A DNA stretch of 64,000 nt from M1-B18 sp048264125 (lineage in GTDB: Bacteria > Bacillota > Clostridia > Peptostreptococcales > Natronincolaceae): assembly GCA_048264125.1 (NCBI GenBank), contig JBLXDM010000001.1, positions 434,001 to 498,000 of the forward strand. The letters run 5' to 3'. Made by a program: the position numbers and the translations under genes. Of this stretch, positions 17,089-25,559 are shown in pieces (positions within the stretch are counted from its first letter, which is position 1; each line of letters opens with the position of its first letter). Below the pieces are notes generated by a model, which saw only the letters and a list, made by a program, of their open reading frames with translations, searched no databases and was not told where the DNA came from.

Positions 17089-17922
17089 TTATTGCTTGAT
17101 TAGCTTAAAAGGATTAAAGCCCTCCTGAGGTCCCCTATAGCGGGGAAATTTTTCTGTATCAGCAGAGGCCGCACCAATCAAAATTGCATTTTGTGGGCAT
17201 TGGGAATAGCAGCGAAGACAAGCATTGCAGTTAGCACCAAATGCATAGGTGCCATTAACAGCCCTTATGTTTTGGGTGGGGCATATCCTTATACATTTGT
17301 TACAATGAACACAGGCCTCTGTATTAACATCAAAATGCTTACTTACCTTTTCTATCATGGCGTCCATATGACTTCTCTGGAGCTTGCCCAGGATTATACC
17401 TATAGTGTATTTACCCCTTATCTGCCTTTGGTCCTTAGAGATTGCTGTCGCCAGTTTATCTAGCTTTGGAAGGCATTTTCTGTGAAGGGCAATAGTTCGA
17501 TGATCATTTTTAGGTGGATAGAACCGAAACATCGGCAGATGAAGATTATTCATCATTCTGAAATGCAGGGTTTGCATTAATTTGTAACCCTTTTCAGCAA
17601 GACCTCTGCCTATAAAGTAGGCGGTGTCACCGGAGGCAAGGGCTTGGGTTCCAAAAACCGTAGCTGTTTGATGATTGGAGGCCATAGGTAATTTCTTGAT
17701 AAACTCCTGCATAAGCTTAGGGGCTGTGGAGCCATATACCGGAAATCCAATAACAATATGGTCTGCATTTTTAAGCTGTTGAAGTACTTCTTCTGCTGTT
17801 ACGCCCTCAATTGAGTAGGCAACAGCAGTGGTATTTTTTATTATTAATAGCTTTTTTAGCTCCTCTGCCAGCCACCAGGTATTGCCGGTACCACTAAAAT
17901 AGTAAATAACTACCTTCTTCAT
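17089..17922 (-). CDS. EFR1-type flavodoxin-ferredoxin fusion
   Basis: 277 aa. The N-terminal flavodoxin-like domain has the FMN phosphate loop SGTGNTWWLA (about residues 10-19). The C-terminal ferredoxin domain has two 4Fe-4S motifs, CVHCNKCIRICP and CNACLRCYSQCP. This is the layout of the EFR1 family of clostridial electron-transfer proteins. The ribosome site GGAGG precedes ATG. The tail end of a decayed gene (17934-18032) lies immediately upstream on the same strand, so it was probably once the second gene of an operon with a regulator. Confidence 0.88.
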   Translation of the reverse strand: MKKVVIYYFSGTGNTWWLAEELKKLLIIKNTTAVAYSIEGVTAEEVLQQLKNADHIVIGFPVYGSTAPKLMQEFIKKLPMASNHQTATVFGTQALASGDTAYFIGRGLAEKGYKLMQTLHFRMMNNLHLPMFRFYPPKNDHRTIALHRKCLPKLDKLATAISKDQRQIRGKYTIGIILGKLQRSHMDAMIEKVSKHFDVNTEACVHCNKCIRICPTQNIRAVNGTYAFGANCNACLRCYSQCPQNAILIGAASADTEKFPRYRGPQEGFNPFKLIKQ

Positions 17923-17933
17923 AGCATTTCCTC

Positions 17934-18032
17934 CTACTTAAATTTATACTGCCGAACTATTGCTTCAATAAAGCTGCTCCAGGCAGCCTCTGCCTCCTGG
18001 CGATTCAGATTTATAAGGTAATGAAGTCCAAC
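17934..18032 (-). pseudogene. C-terminal remnant of a deleted gene, probably TetR-type
   Basis: Reading the minus strand, an in-frame stop is followed by 32 codons ending in LNRQEAEAAWSSFIEAIVR plus QYKFK and a stop, ending only 11 bp before the EFR1 start codon. The amphipathic end resembles the C-terminus of TetR-type regulators that often precede EFR1 genes. No start or DNA-binding domain remains. The upstream sequence at about 18074-18092 has GGTCGGTCAG, reminiscent of TetR operators. The identity as TetR is inference from context. Confidence 0.45.
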
Positions 18033-18118
18033 CTAGATGAAAAAAATTGTGGCTTGCTTATAGCATATCATTAACCCGATAGGTCGGTCAGTAAAAAATT
18101 ACATTTCTATTAAGGGAA

Positions 18119-19063
18119 TTATTTTTTTTTTGTATTAACACAAGCCTCAGCAGCCCTTACAAAAAAGCCTGTAAAGGGCAGGAATAAAACTGTTGATATG
18201 ATATTAAATATACTATGGGCATGGGCTAATTGCCTGGCAGGGTTTAGGGGTGCCAGCTTCATGGCAGCCGTGGCCAGTAGCCCGATAAAGGGAAAGAAGA
18301 GGATGACACCCAGTGTATTAAAAAGAAAATGAATAAAGGCTGCTCTTTTGCCGGTGGCACTGAGGTTGACGCTGGCTAAAAGGGTGGTTACACAGGTGCC
18401 GATATTCTGCCCCAGCAGTATAGGCAAAGCAGCGGTCAAGGATATGACGCCGCTTTTGGCTAGTGATTGAAGTATGGCAATTCCAGTGCTGCTGCTCTGT
18501 ATTATTGCTGTTGTTGAAAATCCCATCAGAACGCCAAGGAGGGGTCTGTTACCCAGTACGGCTAATATTTCCTGAAACCGTCTTAAATCCTGCAGGGGGG
18601 TTACGCCTTTGCTTAATAGGTCTATGCCTATAAAAATTAAGCTTAGTCCCACTAAAGCCTCGCCGATAAGGCTTATTTTTGTTTTTCTGGTCATAAAGGA
18701 AAGAATTAGTCCTAAAATTAAAACAAAGGGAGCAAATGCACCAGCATTAAAGGCTATTAGCTGTGCCGTTATGGTTGTGCCTATATTTGCCCCCATTATT
18801 ATTGGCGCAGCCTGATAAAGGCTTAGAAGATTTGCTTCTACTAAGCCAACTATGATTACTGTTATGCCGCTGCTGGATTGCACCAGCATTGTCGTCAATA
18901 TCCCTATAGCCACACCCAATAGTGGGTGTATTTTCATTTTTTGAAGCCTTTGCTTAAAACTGCTGGATGCAACTCTATTGAGGCCCTTTGTTAATAGCTT
19001 CATGCCTAAAAGAAACAGGCCTAGACCTGTAAGCGCAGTTGTTAAATATGTAAACAAGGACAT
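18119..19063 (-). CDS. Na+/phosphate symporter family protein
   Basis: 314 aa integral membrane protein with about eight helices. It has the two inverted PNaS repeats, recognisable by QSSSGITVIIVGLVEANLL and QSSSTGIAILQSLAKSG with GANIGTTITAQ and GQNIGTCVTTLLAS. It therefore belongs to the NptA/Na-Pi cotransporter II family, lacking the PhoU-like tail present in longer members. Predicted to import phosphate, or another anion, with Na+. I start at ATG 19063, after GGGGGGTG; a longer frame from 19075 adds four residues. Confidence 0.88.
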   Translation of the reverse strand: MSLFTYLTTALTGLGLFLLGMKLLTKGLNRVASSSFKQRLQKMKIHPLLGVAIGILTTMLVQSSSGITVIIVGLVEANLLSLYQAAPIIMGANIGTTITAQLIAFNAGAFAPFVLILGLILSFMTRKTKISLIGEALVGLSLIFIGIDLLSKGVTPLQDLRRFQEILAVLGNRPLLGVLMGFSTTAIIQSSSTGIAILQSLAKSGVISLTAALPILLGQNIGTCVTTLLASVNLSATGKRAAFIHFLFNTLGVILFFPFIGLLATAAMKLAPLNPARQLAHAHSIFNIISTVLFLPFTGFFVRAAEACVNTKKK

Positions 19064-19224
19064 CACCCCCCACATTAAATATACGTAGGCAGCAGCAAAT
19101 ATAAAACTTAAAAAAGCATTAATTTATCGCCTTCAATAGTCATATAATTCCTATAGTAAATGGTATAAATAAAAATCTTGAGAATAAACTGTATTAAAGT
19201 TAAAAAGGGACAGGGGGGAGCTTA

Positions 19225-19992
19225 TTGAGGATATTTATATTACCCAAAAGACTAGTCTACATAGTCATAGCAATTCTTTTATTAATGGTCTTCTGGCTGA
19301 TTTATTCCAGTAGCTTTAGGCAGGATGTCATGGGTGTTTTCGCACCCCAGAAGGAGCTGCCTATCTATAGCGTGGAAACAGAGGAAAAGAAAATAGCCAT
19401 CAGCTTTGACGCGGCTTGGGGAGACGAATTCACAGACGATATTTTAGATACCTTGGATAAATACAATGTAAAGACAACCTTTTTTCTAGTGGGCTTTTGG
19501 GTTGACAGGTACCCGGATATGGTGAAGAAAATTCACGAAAGAGGCCATGAGGTAGGAAACCATTCAACGACACATCCTCATATGTCAAAATTGAGTAAAG
19601 AGCAAATTATTAGTGAGCTCAACACTACAGGTGAAAAAATAGAGCAGCTAATCGGAGTGAAGCCATCGGTATTTAGGCCTCCCTTCGGTGACTATAACAA
19701 TCTTTTGATTGATACTGCAAAGGAAGTCGGCTACTATACCATTCAATGGGATGTGGATTCTCTGGATTGGCGGGAAATGGGTGTGCAGCCTGTAGTAGAC
19801 AGGGTTACACGCAATGTAAAAAAAGGATCTATCGTTTTATTTCATAATAATGCAAAATACGTAAGCCAGTATTTACCATTGGTTCTGGAGAAGCTGCAGG
19901 CGGAGGGCTATCAGATCGTACCCGTTTCAGAGCTAATAATAAAAGAGGATTATATAATGGACCCCTCAGGCAGACAAAAGCTTAATAATTAG
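19225..19992 (+). CDS. Polysaccharide deacetylase, PdaB/sporulation type
   Basis: 255 aa. N-terminal membrane anchor (LVYIVIAILLLMVFWLIY) followed by a NodB homology domain with ISFDAAWGDEFTDDIL (catalytic Asp and metal Asp), HSTTHPH (metal His pair), RPPFGDYNN and a C-terminal IVLFHNN. The ISFDAAWG form is characteristic of PdaB-like enzymes of spore formers. Likely modifies peptidoglycan during sporulation. The start is TTG 19225 with a GGGGGGAG ribosome site. It ends at a good terminator. Confidence 0.88.
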   Translation: MRIFILPKRLVYIVIAILLLMVFWLIYSSSFRQDVMGVFAPQKELPIYSVETEEKKIAISFDAAWGDEFTDDILDTLDKYNVKTTFFLVGFWVDRYPDMVKKIHERGHEVGNHSTTHPHMSKLSKEQIISELNTTGEKIEQLIGVKPSVFRPPFGDYNNLLIDTAKEVGYYTIQWDVDSLDWREMGVQPVVDRVTRNVKKGSIVLFHNNAKYVSQYLPLVLEKLQAEGYQIVPVSELIIKEDYIMDPSGRQKLNN

Positions 19993-20022
19993 TTCTCCTG
20001 CATGTCGTGGGAGAACTTTTTT
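19991..20022 (+). terminator. Intrinsic terminator after pdaB-like gene
   Basis: AGTTCTCC-tgcatgtcgt-GGGAGAACT followed by a run of T; overlaps the region just past the stop codon. Confidence 0.8.
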
Positions 20023-20107
20023 TAGTCTGGATATTGAATATAAATCTCTCCTCAAATACACACTATATATAAACAATTATATATAGGCAGCTGGAGGAGA
20101 TGAGAAA

Positions 20108-21592
20108 ATGCTTTTGGAAGGGTTAAGGGTTAATGGAGTCACCAGCGATTCAAGGCGAGTCAAGGAGGGCTTTATTTTTGTTGCTATAGAGGGAGAAAGG
20201 CTGGATGGGAACAGCTTTATTGATGATGCTGTCGCCAGAGGAGCTTCCATCGTTTTTACGGAAAGGAATATTATCAGAGGGGATTGCAGGGTAATCAGAA
20301 CCGATAATTGCAGAATAAAGCTGGCTGAGCTTTGCAACGAATTCTATGGCTATCCTTCAGATCAGCTTATAGTTGTAGGAGTGACGGGAACCAATGGCAA
20401 GACGACAACCACTCACTTGATTCATGAAATTTTGATAAAAAACGGAGTCTCAGCAGGTTTGATAGGAACCTTAAATATTAGGATGAACGATAAGGAATAC
20501 AATCCTAAGCTAACCACACCCATAGCCGAGGATATTTACTTCTATCTCAATGAAATGGTTAAGAGCAATATCAAGGTGGTGGTTATGGAGGTTTCCTCCC
20601 ATGGCTTGAAAAGTCATAGGGTTCATGGCATTAAATTCGACATAGCCATACATACCAATATTGATAGAGATCATTTAAATTTCCACAAGACCATCACAGA
20701 TTACATACAGTCCAAGAAAAGGCTTTTTGACAGCCTTCAGGAAGGAAGCCTTGCATTAATAAATATTGATGATCAGAACTGTATAAAGCTGCTGGAGGGG
20801 AATAAGCATATGGTGGTTATAACCTATGGCTTGAATGAGAAGGCCTCTGTGACGGCCTCCAGTATCGATACTGATGCTACAAGCTTTTTTAACTATTGTC
20901 TTCAGAGGGGCTTAACAACAGTGTCGGGTGTAGATATAGAGCCCTTTGAATATCCCCTGCAGTTAAATTTATTTGGAACCCATAATGTGTATAATGCTCT
21001 GGCAGCCGTTACCTGCTGTCTCCTATTGGATGTTCCGATGGAGAATATAGCCAAGCTCTTAAAGAGGACAAGGGCTATTCCAAGAAGAATGGAGCTTATT
21101 TACGAGGGGGATTTTTCAATTATCGATGATTTTAGTCATAATCCCGCCAGCTATGAGGCTGTATTCAACAGTGTGCAGGGCTTGCCCTATAAAAAAATAC
21201 ATATAGTAAATGCGATAAGAGGTAATAGGGGTATTGACATCAATATGGAAAATGCTGAGGTGCTGAGGCTTTGGACTCAGGCACTAAGGGTAAAGTCGCT
21301 TATAGTTACCTCCAGTACGGATTTTATAGGGTCGGAGGATAAGGTGAGCCTACAGGAGAGAGAAGCATTCTTAGAGGCGCTATACAAGGGGCAGGTAGCC
21401 TATAGCTATGAAGAAAAGCTGAGGGATGCGATTGAACGGGCTCTAGAGGAGGTGGGTCCAGGAGATTTGCTACTGCTGCTGGGGGCCCAGGGAATGAAGG
21501 AAGGAAGATCTGTAGCATTAGGCCTATTAAAGGAAAGACTGCATATGAATTCTGAAAATCTACTTAATGAGTGTATATCTAGACCCCTCTAA
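20108..21592 (+). CDS. MurE-like Mur ligase, divergent
   Basis: 494 aa with all three Mur ligase domains. The N-terminal part is MurE-like (GVTSDSRRVKEGFIFVAIEG), the ATP loop is VTGTNGKTTTTHLIHEIL, and MEVSSHGLKSHRVHG and the carbamoyl-Lys segment YIQSKKRLFD are present. It departs from true MurE in domain 3: the usual DYAHTPD is DDFSHNPASYEAV and the diaminopimelate-reading DNPR box is replaced by TSSTDFIGSED. It stands alone, outside a division/wall cluster. It may ligate another amino acid or another acceptor; I would not name it murE. Confidence 0.8.
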   Translation: MLLEGLRVNGVTSDSRRVKEGFIFVAIEGERLDGNSFIDDAVARGASIVFTERNIIRGDCRVIRTDNCRIKLAELCNEFYGYPSDQLIVVGVTGTNGKTTTTHLIHEILIKNGVSAGLIGTLNIRMNDKEYNPKLTTPIAEDIYFYLNEMVKSNIKVVVMEVSSHGLKSHRVHGIKFDIAIHTNIDRDHLNFHKTITDYIQSKKRLFDSLQEGSLALINIDDQNCIKLLEGNKHMVVITYGLNEKASVTASSIDTDATSFFNYCLQRGLTTVSGVDIEPFEYPLQLNLFGTHNVYNALAAVTCCLLLDVPMENIAKLLKRTRAIPRRMELIYEGDFSIIDDFSHNPASYEAVFNSVQGLPYKKIHIVNAIRGNRGIDINMENAEVLRLWTQALRVKSLIVTSSTDFIGSEDKVSLQEREAFLEALYKGQVAYSYEEKLRDAIERALEEVGPGDLLLLLGAQGMKEGRSVALGLLKERLHMNSENLLNECISRPL

Positions 21593-21603
21593 ATGAAATT
21601 ACT

Positions 21604-21637
21604 AAAAAAATAGGGAAAAAAATCCCTATTTTTTTAA
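21604..21637 (+). terminator. Intrinsic terminator after MurE-like gene
   Basis: AAAAAAATAGGGA-aaaaaa-TCCCTATTTTTTT, near-perfect stem and T-tract. Confidence 0.85.
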
Positions 21638-21728
21638 TGTAAAAAAACATAATCTAGTCCTTATTTGAATAAACATGGTTATAGATTATGTCATAAGATA
21701 CATAAGAGTAGAAGGGGGAGTTGGAGTC

Positions 21729-22391
21729 ATGCCAAGTCATATTATTGATAGCAACATGGTAACTTTAGTTGGCAGGGTTATAGGAGACCGAGAGTTTAGC
21801 CACGAAATGTATGGGGAGGGTTTCTATAATTATCAATTGCAAATATCTAGGCTCAGTGAGGCCTATGATATGCTGCCTTTAACAATATCTGAACGGTTAC
21901 TATACGATTTTGAACTGAAGGATGGGGAGCTTATCAAGGTTGAAGGACAGCTTAGGTCCTACAATAAGTTTACGGATGGTAGCAATCGTTTGATTCTTAC
22001 TATTTTTGCAAGGGATATAGAAAGGCTGGAAAGCGATGAAGAGATCAAAAATCCCAATCAGATTTTTCTTGAGGGCTTTATATGTAAAAGTCCTGTATAT
22101 CGTGAAACACCCTTTGGAAGGGAGATTACAGATTTACTGGTGGCGGTAAATCGTTCATATAACAAATCCGATTATATTCCTTGTATTGCCTGGGGCAGAA
22201 ATGCAAAGTTTTCCGCCAAGCTGGAGGTAGGAGACCATATCAAAAGCTGGGGTAGAATCCAGAGCAGAAGATATCAGAAAAAGCTGCAGGATGGAAATGT
22301 GATAAATAGGGTGGCCTATGAGGTATCAATATCCAAGATGGAACGGTTAAATGAGAATGGAGAGATCATATCTCAAGAAGAAGATATTTAG
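21729..22391 (+). CDS. Single-stranded DNA-binding-like protein (tandem OB folds)
   Basis: 220 aa. The first ~100 residues (NMVTLVGRVIGDREFSHEMYG ... VEGQLRSYNKF) and the second (IFLEGFICKSPVYRETPFG ... SWGRIQSRRYQKK) each read as an SSB/PriB-type OB fold, so the protein appears to be an internal duplication. It lacks the acidic SSB tail. This type is common in clostridia and may be a DNA replication or repair accessory; the role is unproven. I start at ATG 21729 after GGGGGAGTTGGAG; the longer frame from 21675 has no ribosome site. Confidence 0.72.
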   Translation: MPSHIIDSNMVTLVGRVIGDREFSHEMYGEGFYNYQLQISRLSEAYDMLPLTISERLLYDFELKDGELIKVEGQLRSYNKFTDGSNRLILTIFARDIERLESDEEIKNPNQIFLEGFICKSPVYRETPFGREITDLLVAVNRSYNKSDYIPCIAWGRNAKFSAKLEVGDHIKSWGRIQSRRYQKKLQDGNVINRVAYEVSISKMERLNENGEIISQEEDI

Positions 22392-22612
22392 ATTCTCAAT
22401 AAAGGACAGGGTGCGGCTCCATGTATATTGGCTATGAATATGCATTGGGCTGCATTTTTATGCTGCAGAGCTTACGAATACTGGGCTTGTATAAAAAAAT
22501 ATATAGGAATCAATGGCAGCAGCTGATATAATGTAATTGTCGGATAAGGCTTGCAGCACGAGGGCAGGTGCCATGTCTACAGGTAAACTAAAGACAAAAG
22601 GAGTAGATTGAG

Positions 22613-22786
22613 ATGCAGAAAGTTAAGGTGATTTCTAGATCTTCAGCAGAGAAATTGGAGTGTGCAATTAATCAATTTTTAACCGAAGAGATTAATGTCG
22701 TTGATATCAAATTCTCAACTACAATTGGAAGCGGCAACAATTTTGATTTAAAGGAATTTTCAGCATTAATTATTTATCGGGAGTAA
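22613..22786 (+). CDS. Cse60-like sporulation protein (57 aa)
   Basis: Short protein MQKVKVISRSSAEKLECAIN ... ending DLKEFSALIIYRE. The pattern KVKVIS-x-SAEKLE ... VVDIKFS ... FSALIIYR matches the Cse60/DUF2758 family of small forespore-linked proteins of spore formers. A GGAGTAGATTGAG ribosome site precedes the ATG. It is followed by its own terminator. Molecular function unknown. Confidence 0.75.
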   Translation: MQKVKVISRSSAEKLECAINQFLTEEINVVDIKFSTTIGSGNNFDLKEFSALIIYRE

Positions 22787-22808
22787 CACTATAAGCAGGG
22801 AACAAATG

Positions 22809-22836
22809 AAGAGCCTGAATCCGGAGGCTCTTTTTT
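22809..22836 (+). terminator. Intrinsic terminator after cse60-like gene
   Basis: GAGCCT-gaatccgg-AGGCTC followed by TTTTTT. Confidence 0.85.
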
Positions 22837-22861
22837 AAAATACTAATAAAGAGGTGATTAA

Positions 22862-22999
22862 ATGAAGGATTTTTTAGTCCCAGCCGCTATTCTGCTAGTC
22901 ATACTTTTTTCAATGCAATACTCAATTAACAAAATAATCGTGCTATTAAAGGAAATAAAGGAGATATTACTTCAAAAAAATGATAGCTACCGGAGATGA
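22862..22999 (+). CDS. Small single-helix membrane protein (45 aa)
   Basis: MKDFLVPAAILLVILFSMQY followed by an amphipathic charged tail ending KNDSYRR. One N-terminal transmembrane helix. GAGGTGATT is perfectly placed before the ATG. Too short to assign a family; small proteins of this type are frequent in spore formers. Confidence 0.6.
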   Translation: MKDFLVPAAILLVILFSMQYSINKIIVLLKEIKEILLQKNDSYRR

Positions 23000-23078
23000 A
23001 ACAATACATATTATCAATAGGCATAAAAACCCTTAGTCCCTGCTGTAAAAGCTGTGGGAGCTAAGGGCTTTATCTTAA

Positions 23079-23552
23079 TTACAATCTTTCGGCTATCATT
23101 GCAGCTATGCTTTCCAGCAACCATTGATCATTTTCGTCGAAGGCTCCAAGCACATCGCTGTCTATATCTATTTCACCTAAAACGACGTCCCCCTTCATAA
23201 TGGGCACTACTATTTCAGCGGCGGTTTCAAAGCTGCAGGCAAGATAATTGGATTCCTTAGTAACATCCTCTACAATATAGGTTTCCTTCCTTTCAGCCGC
23301 CTGGCCACAGATTCCCTGACCGATCTGAATTGTAGTATGGTCAGTAGGCTTCCCTATGTAGTGGCCTAAAACTAATTGATTATTTTCAATCATATAAAAG
23401 CCTGTCCAGTTGTAGTAGGGAATGTTTTTGTCCAGCAATTCTACAACCCCCCTGTAGATATTGTCCATGCTTTCCTCGTTACTAAATAGCTTTTGGGCTT
23501 GTACCTCTAAGCTTTTAAATAATACCTTTTTTTCTTCTGCTGTCATTCTCAT
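23079..23552 (-). CDS. GAF-domain free methionine-R-sulfoxide reductase-like protein
   Basis: 157 aa single GAF domain. YYNWTGFYMIENNQLVLGHY, IGQGICGQAA and YLACSFETAAEIVVPI ... GEIDIDS are the hallmarks of the fRMsr/YebR family, which reduces free methionine-(R)-sulfoxide. Two of the three Cys of the E. coli enzyme are kept (in GICG and LACS, the latter being the catalytic position); the third is replaced by Thr. I start at ATG 23552 after GGGGGGA; an upstream frame start is less well supported. It is monocistronic. Confidence 0.85.
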   Translation of the reverse strand: MRMTAEEKKVLFKSLEVQAQKLFSNEESMDNIYRGVVELLDKNIPYYNWTGFYMIENNQLVLGHYIGKPTDHTTIQIGQGICGQAAERKETYIVEDVTKESNYLACSFETAAEIVVPIMKGDVVLGEIDIDSDVLGAFDENDQWLLESIAAMIAERL

Positions 23553-23620
23553 GGAAATCCCCCCATCAATCAATTATAGATATTTTATCATAAAATCAGT
23601 TGAATATTTAAAGAAAATTT

Positions 23621-23811
23621 AATTGAGGAAATTGATAATACTATAAAAGCGCATATATATTCTAGTTTATACAAAGTTGAAAGGTTATCGCCCATTGCCT
23701 AGGGCTAATAACATTTAAAAATTATACAAATTAGCCCGTGGGGCACTAAGCAGGAAGTTTTTGATTTTGTATAAACATACTACTCATTTTTATTATGCAA
23801 TTTCCTCAATT
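23621..23811 (-). repeat. MITE-like palindromic repeat, copy B
   Basis: Same element as copies A and C but inverted. The terminal repeats are the cleanest here: AATTGAGGAAATTG at the left and CAATTTCCTCAATT at the right, flanked by TA on each side. Internal arms with TTTATACAAAG and the pair GCCTAGGGCTAAT / ATTAGCCCGTGGGGC are kept. It lies between fRMsr and hpt. Confidence 0.88.
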
Positions 23812-23901
23812 ATTTGATTGGCTGCTACAAGGTTTGACAAGGTATAGGTTTTAACTTAGAATAGTAAATAACATCTATGTAGAATAAATGGAGGGAAATC
23901 G

Positions 23902-24441
23902 ATGGATATTACTAAAAAGGTATGGGAGGTCCTCTTAACCGAAGAGGATATTAATGATAGAATTACTCAGCTGGGGAAGCAGCTATCGGAGGAATACAAG
24001 GGTAAAAACCTAATGGTTGTGTCTCTGCTGAAGGGAAGCTTTATATTTACCGCGGATTTAGTTAGAAAAATGGACTTGTCTGTAAAGATAGAATTTATGA
24101 CCACCTCCAGCTACGGGCATTCAGAGGAATCCAGTGGACAGGTAAAAATATTGACGGATGTAGATGATGACTTATCAGGCTATCATGTTCTGGTGGCGGA
24201 TGACATAACTGACTCTGGATTTACTATGAAATTTGTAATGGAGCACTTGAAAAAGAAGAACCCAGAAAGCGTTAAATGCTGTGTGCTGCTGGATAAGCCA
24301 GATAGAAGGGTAGTGGATATAGTTCCCGACTACTTAGGCTTTACAATTGCCGATAAATTTGTCGTGGGCTATGGCTTAAACTACGGCGATTATTTTAGAA
24401 ATATTCCATATGTATTTGTAGTTACAGATAAGGATAGATAA
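23902..24441 (+). CDS. hpt: Hypoxanthine phosphoribosyltransferase
   Basis: 179 aa purine-salvage enzyme using PRPP to convert hypoxanthine or guanine to the nucleotide. The PRPP-binding motif VLVADDITDSGFTM is at about residues 94-107, the LLKGSFIFTADLVRKM segment near residue 40 and the purine-contact region DYLGFTIADKFVVGYGL near the C-terminus. Length is standard. Ribosome site GGAGGG. Followed by an intrinsic terminator. Confidence 0.93.
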   Translation: MDITKKVWEVLLTEEDINDRITQLGKQLSEEYKGKNLMVVSLLKGSFIFTADLVRKMDLSVKIEFMTTSSYGHSEESSGQVKILTDVDDDLSGYHVLVADDITDSGFTMKFVMEHLKKKNPESVKCCVLLDKPDRRVVDIVPDYLGFTIADKFVVGYGLNYGDYFRNIPYVFVVTDKDR

Positions 24442-24445
24442 AAAA

Positions 24446-24485
24446 TAAAGGGTGGCACAAAAGCACAAAAGCCACCCTATTTTCT
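24446..24485 (+). terminator. Intrinsic terminator after hpt
   Basis: AGGGTGGC ... GCCACCCT stem followed by ATTTTCT. Confidence 0.8.
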
Positions 24486-24520
24486 ATTCTATCATTCAAC
24501 GCACTATTTACCAACGATTT

Positions 24521-25255
24521 TTATCCCCTCAGCTCCTCAAAAATCTTAACCTTATCCATTGTCCTTAGATCCTTCGTCTTTATTACCCTTGCCGGCATTC
24601 CTGCCACCACAGTATCGGGGGGCACATCCTTTGTTACTACGGAGCCGGCTGCGATAACAGCACCATTTCCCACCTTTACCCCCTCCAAAACAACTGCGTT
24701 TGCTCCTATAAAAGCATCATCCCCTATAATAACAGGGTCTACGCTGGGAGGCTCCAATACACCGGCTATTACGGTGCCGGCACCTACATGGACATTTTTT
24801 CCGATTATTCCTCTTGCACCTATTACACAATTCATATCTATCATAGTATTTTCACCGATTTCAGCCCCTATATTGATGACAGCCCCCATCATTATCACTG
24901 CATTTCTTCCAATGGTCACATGCTCCCTAATTATAGCCCCCGGCTCTATCCTGGCCTGAAGATTGATCAGGTTCATCAGGGGAATTGCTGAGTTTCGTCT
25001 ATCGCATTCTATATGATAGTATAGAATGCTATTTTGACTGCTTTCCAATATCGTGCTAATGTCTGAGTATTCACCCACCAGCAGCCAAAAGGGCTCGCTG
25101 CCGAATATTTTAACTTTGGTCTCCTGTGCAACTGATATAAGCCCCTGCACATATACCTTTACAGGGGTAGATTTTTTAGCTTCCTTAATGTAAGTTGCAA
25201 TTGCCTTAGGGCAGGAAAAATCTATGTCTGCTTCATTATTATCTAATTGGCCCAT
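24521..25255 (-). CDS. dapH: Tetrahydrodipicolinate N-acetyltransferase
   Basis: 244 aa. The N-terminal DapH domain (about residues 15-90, with STPVKVYVQGLI) is followed by a left-handed beta-helix of hexapeptide repeats (ARIEPGAIIREHVTIGRNAV ... VIIGDDAFIGANAVVLEGV). It acetylates tetrahydrodipicolinate in the acetyl branch of the lysine and diaminopimelate pathway. The ribosome site AAAGGGTGATGAC precedes ATG. A divergent M20-type deacylase begins 305 bp upstream and may be the matching N-acetyl-diaminopimelate deacetylase. Confidence 0.92.
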   Translation of the reverse strand: MGQLDNNEADIDFSCPKAIATYIKEAKKSTPVKVYVQGLISVAQETKVKIFGSEPFWLLVGEYSDISTILESSQNSILYYHIECDRRNSAIPLMNLINLQARIEPGAIIREHVTIGRNAVIMMGAVINIGAEIGENTMIDMNCVIGARGIIGKNVHVGAGTVIAGVLEPPSVDPVIIGDDAFIGANAVVLEGVKVGNGAVIAAGSVVTKDVPPDTVVAGMPARVIKTKDLRTMDKVKIFEELRG

Positions 25256-25559
25256 GTCATCACCCTTTCAAAAAGATTTGCTTCTAGTGTATATAAATGG
25301 TTAACACATATTTTAAATTTATCACTTCTTTTATTATGTATATTAATACCAGTCCTAAATAATGCAGTACATTGAAAAAAGCCTGCTATTTTTAATGCTT
25401 TTAGAATATACTTGAAACTAGAAATAAAAAGACCGAGAATTTTGTATTCCATATAAAAATTTGGAAAATTTATTTATTTTCATATAAAAAGTTGTTTATG
25501 CAGCCGAAAAAATATAAAATGAAATAAGTATGAGGAATTTATGAGAGGATGAGTCTGAT
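25256..25559. other. Divergent intergenic region dapH / M20 deacylase
   Basis: About 300 AT-rich bases. A promoter toward the M20 gene is visible at 25492-25520. No other structured element was recognised; the minus-strand frame at 25243-25452 lacks a ribosome site and overlaps the dapH start. Confidence 0.5.
25492..25520 (+). promoter_or_regulatory. Probable SigA promoter of the M20 deacylase operon
   Basis: TTGTTT (25492-25497), 17-nt spacer, TAAAAT (25515-25520), about 40 nt before the start codon. Confidence 0.5.

Noticed and set aside
18074..18092. GGTCGGTCAG as a TetR operator
   Set aside because: It is not a clear palindrome; only mentioned as context for the decayed regulator.
22421..22531. 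36-codon frame (MYIGYEYALGCIFMLQ...)
   Set aside because: Hydrophobic but with no well-spaced ribosome site; left out as unsupported.
25243..25452. 69-codon minus-strand frame upstream of dapH
   Set aside because: Overlaps the dapH start, lacks a ribosome site and has no recognisable features.
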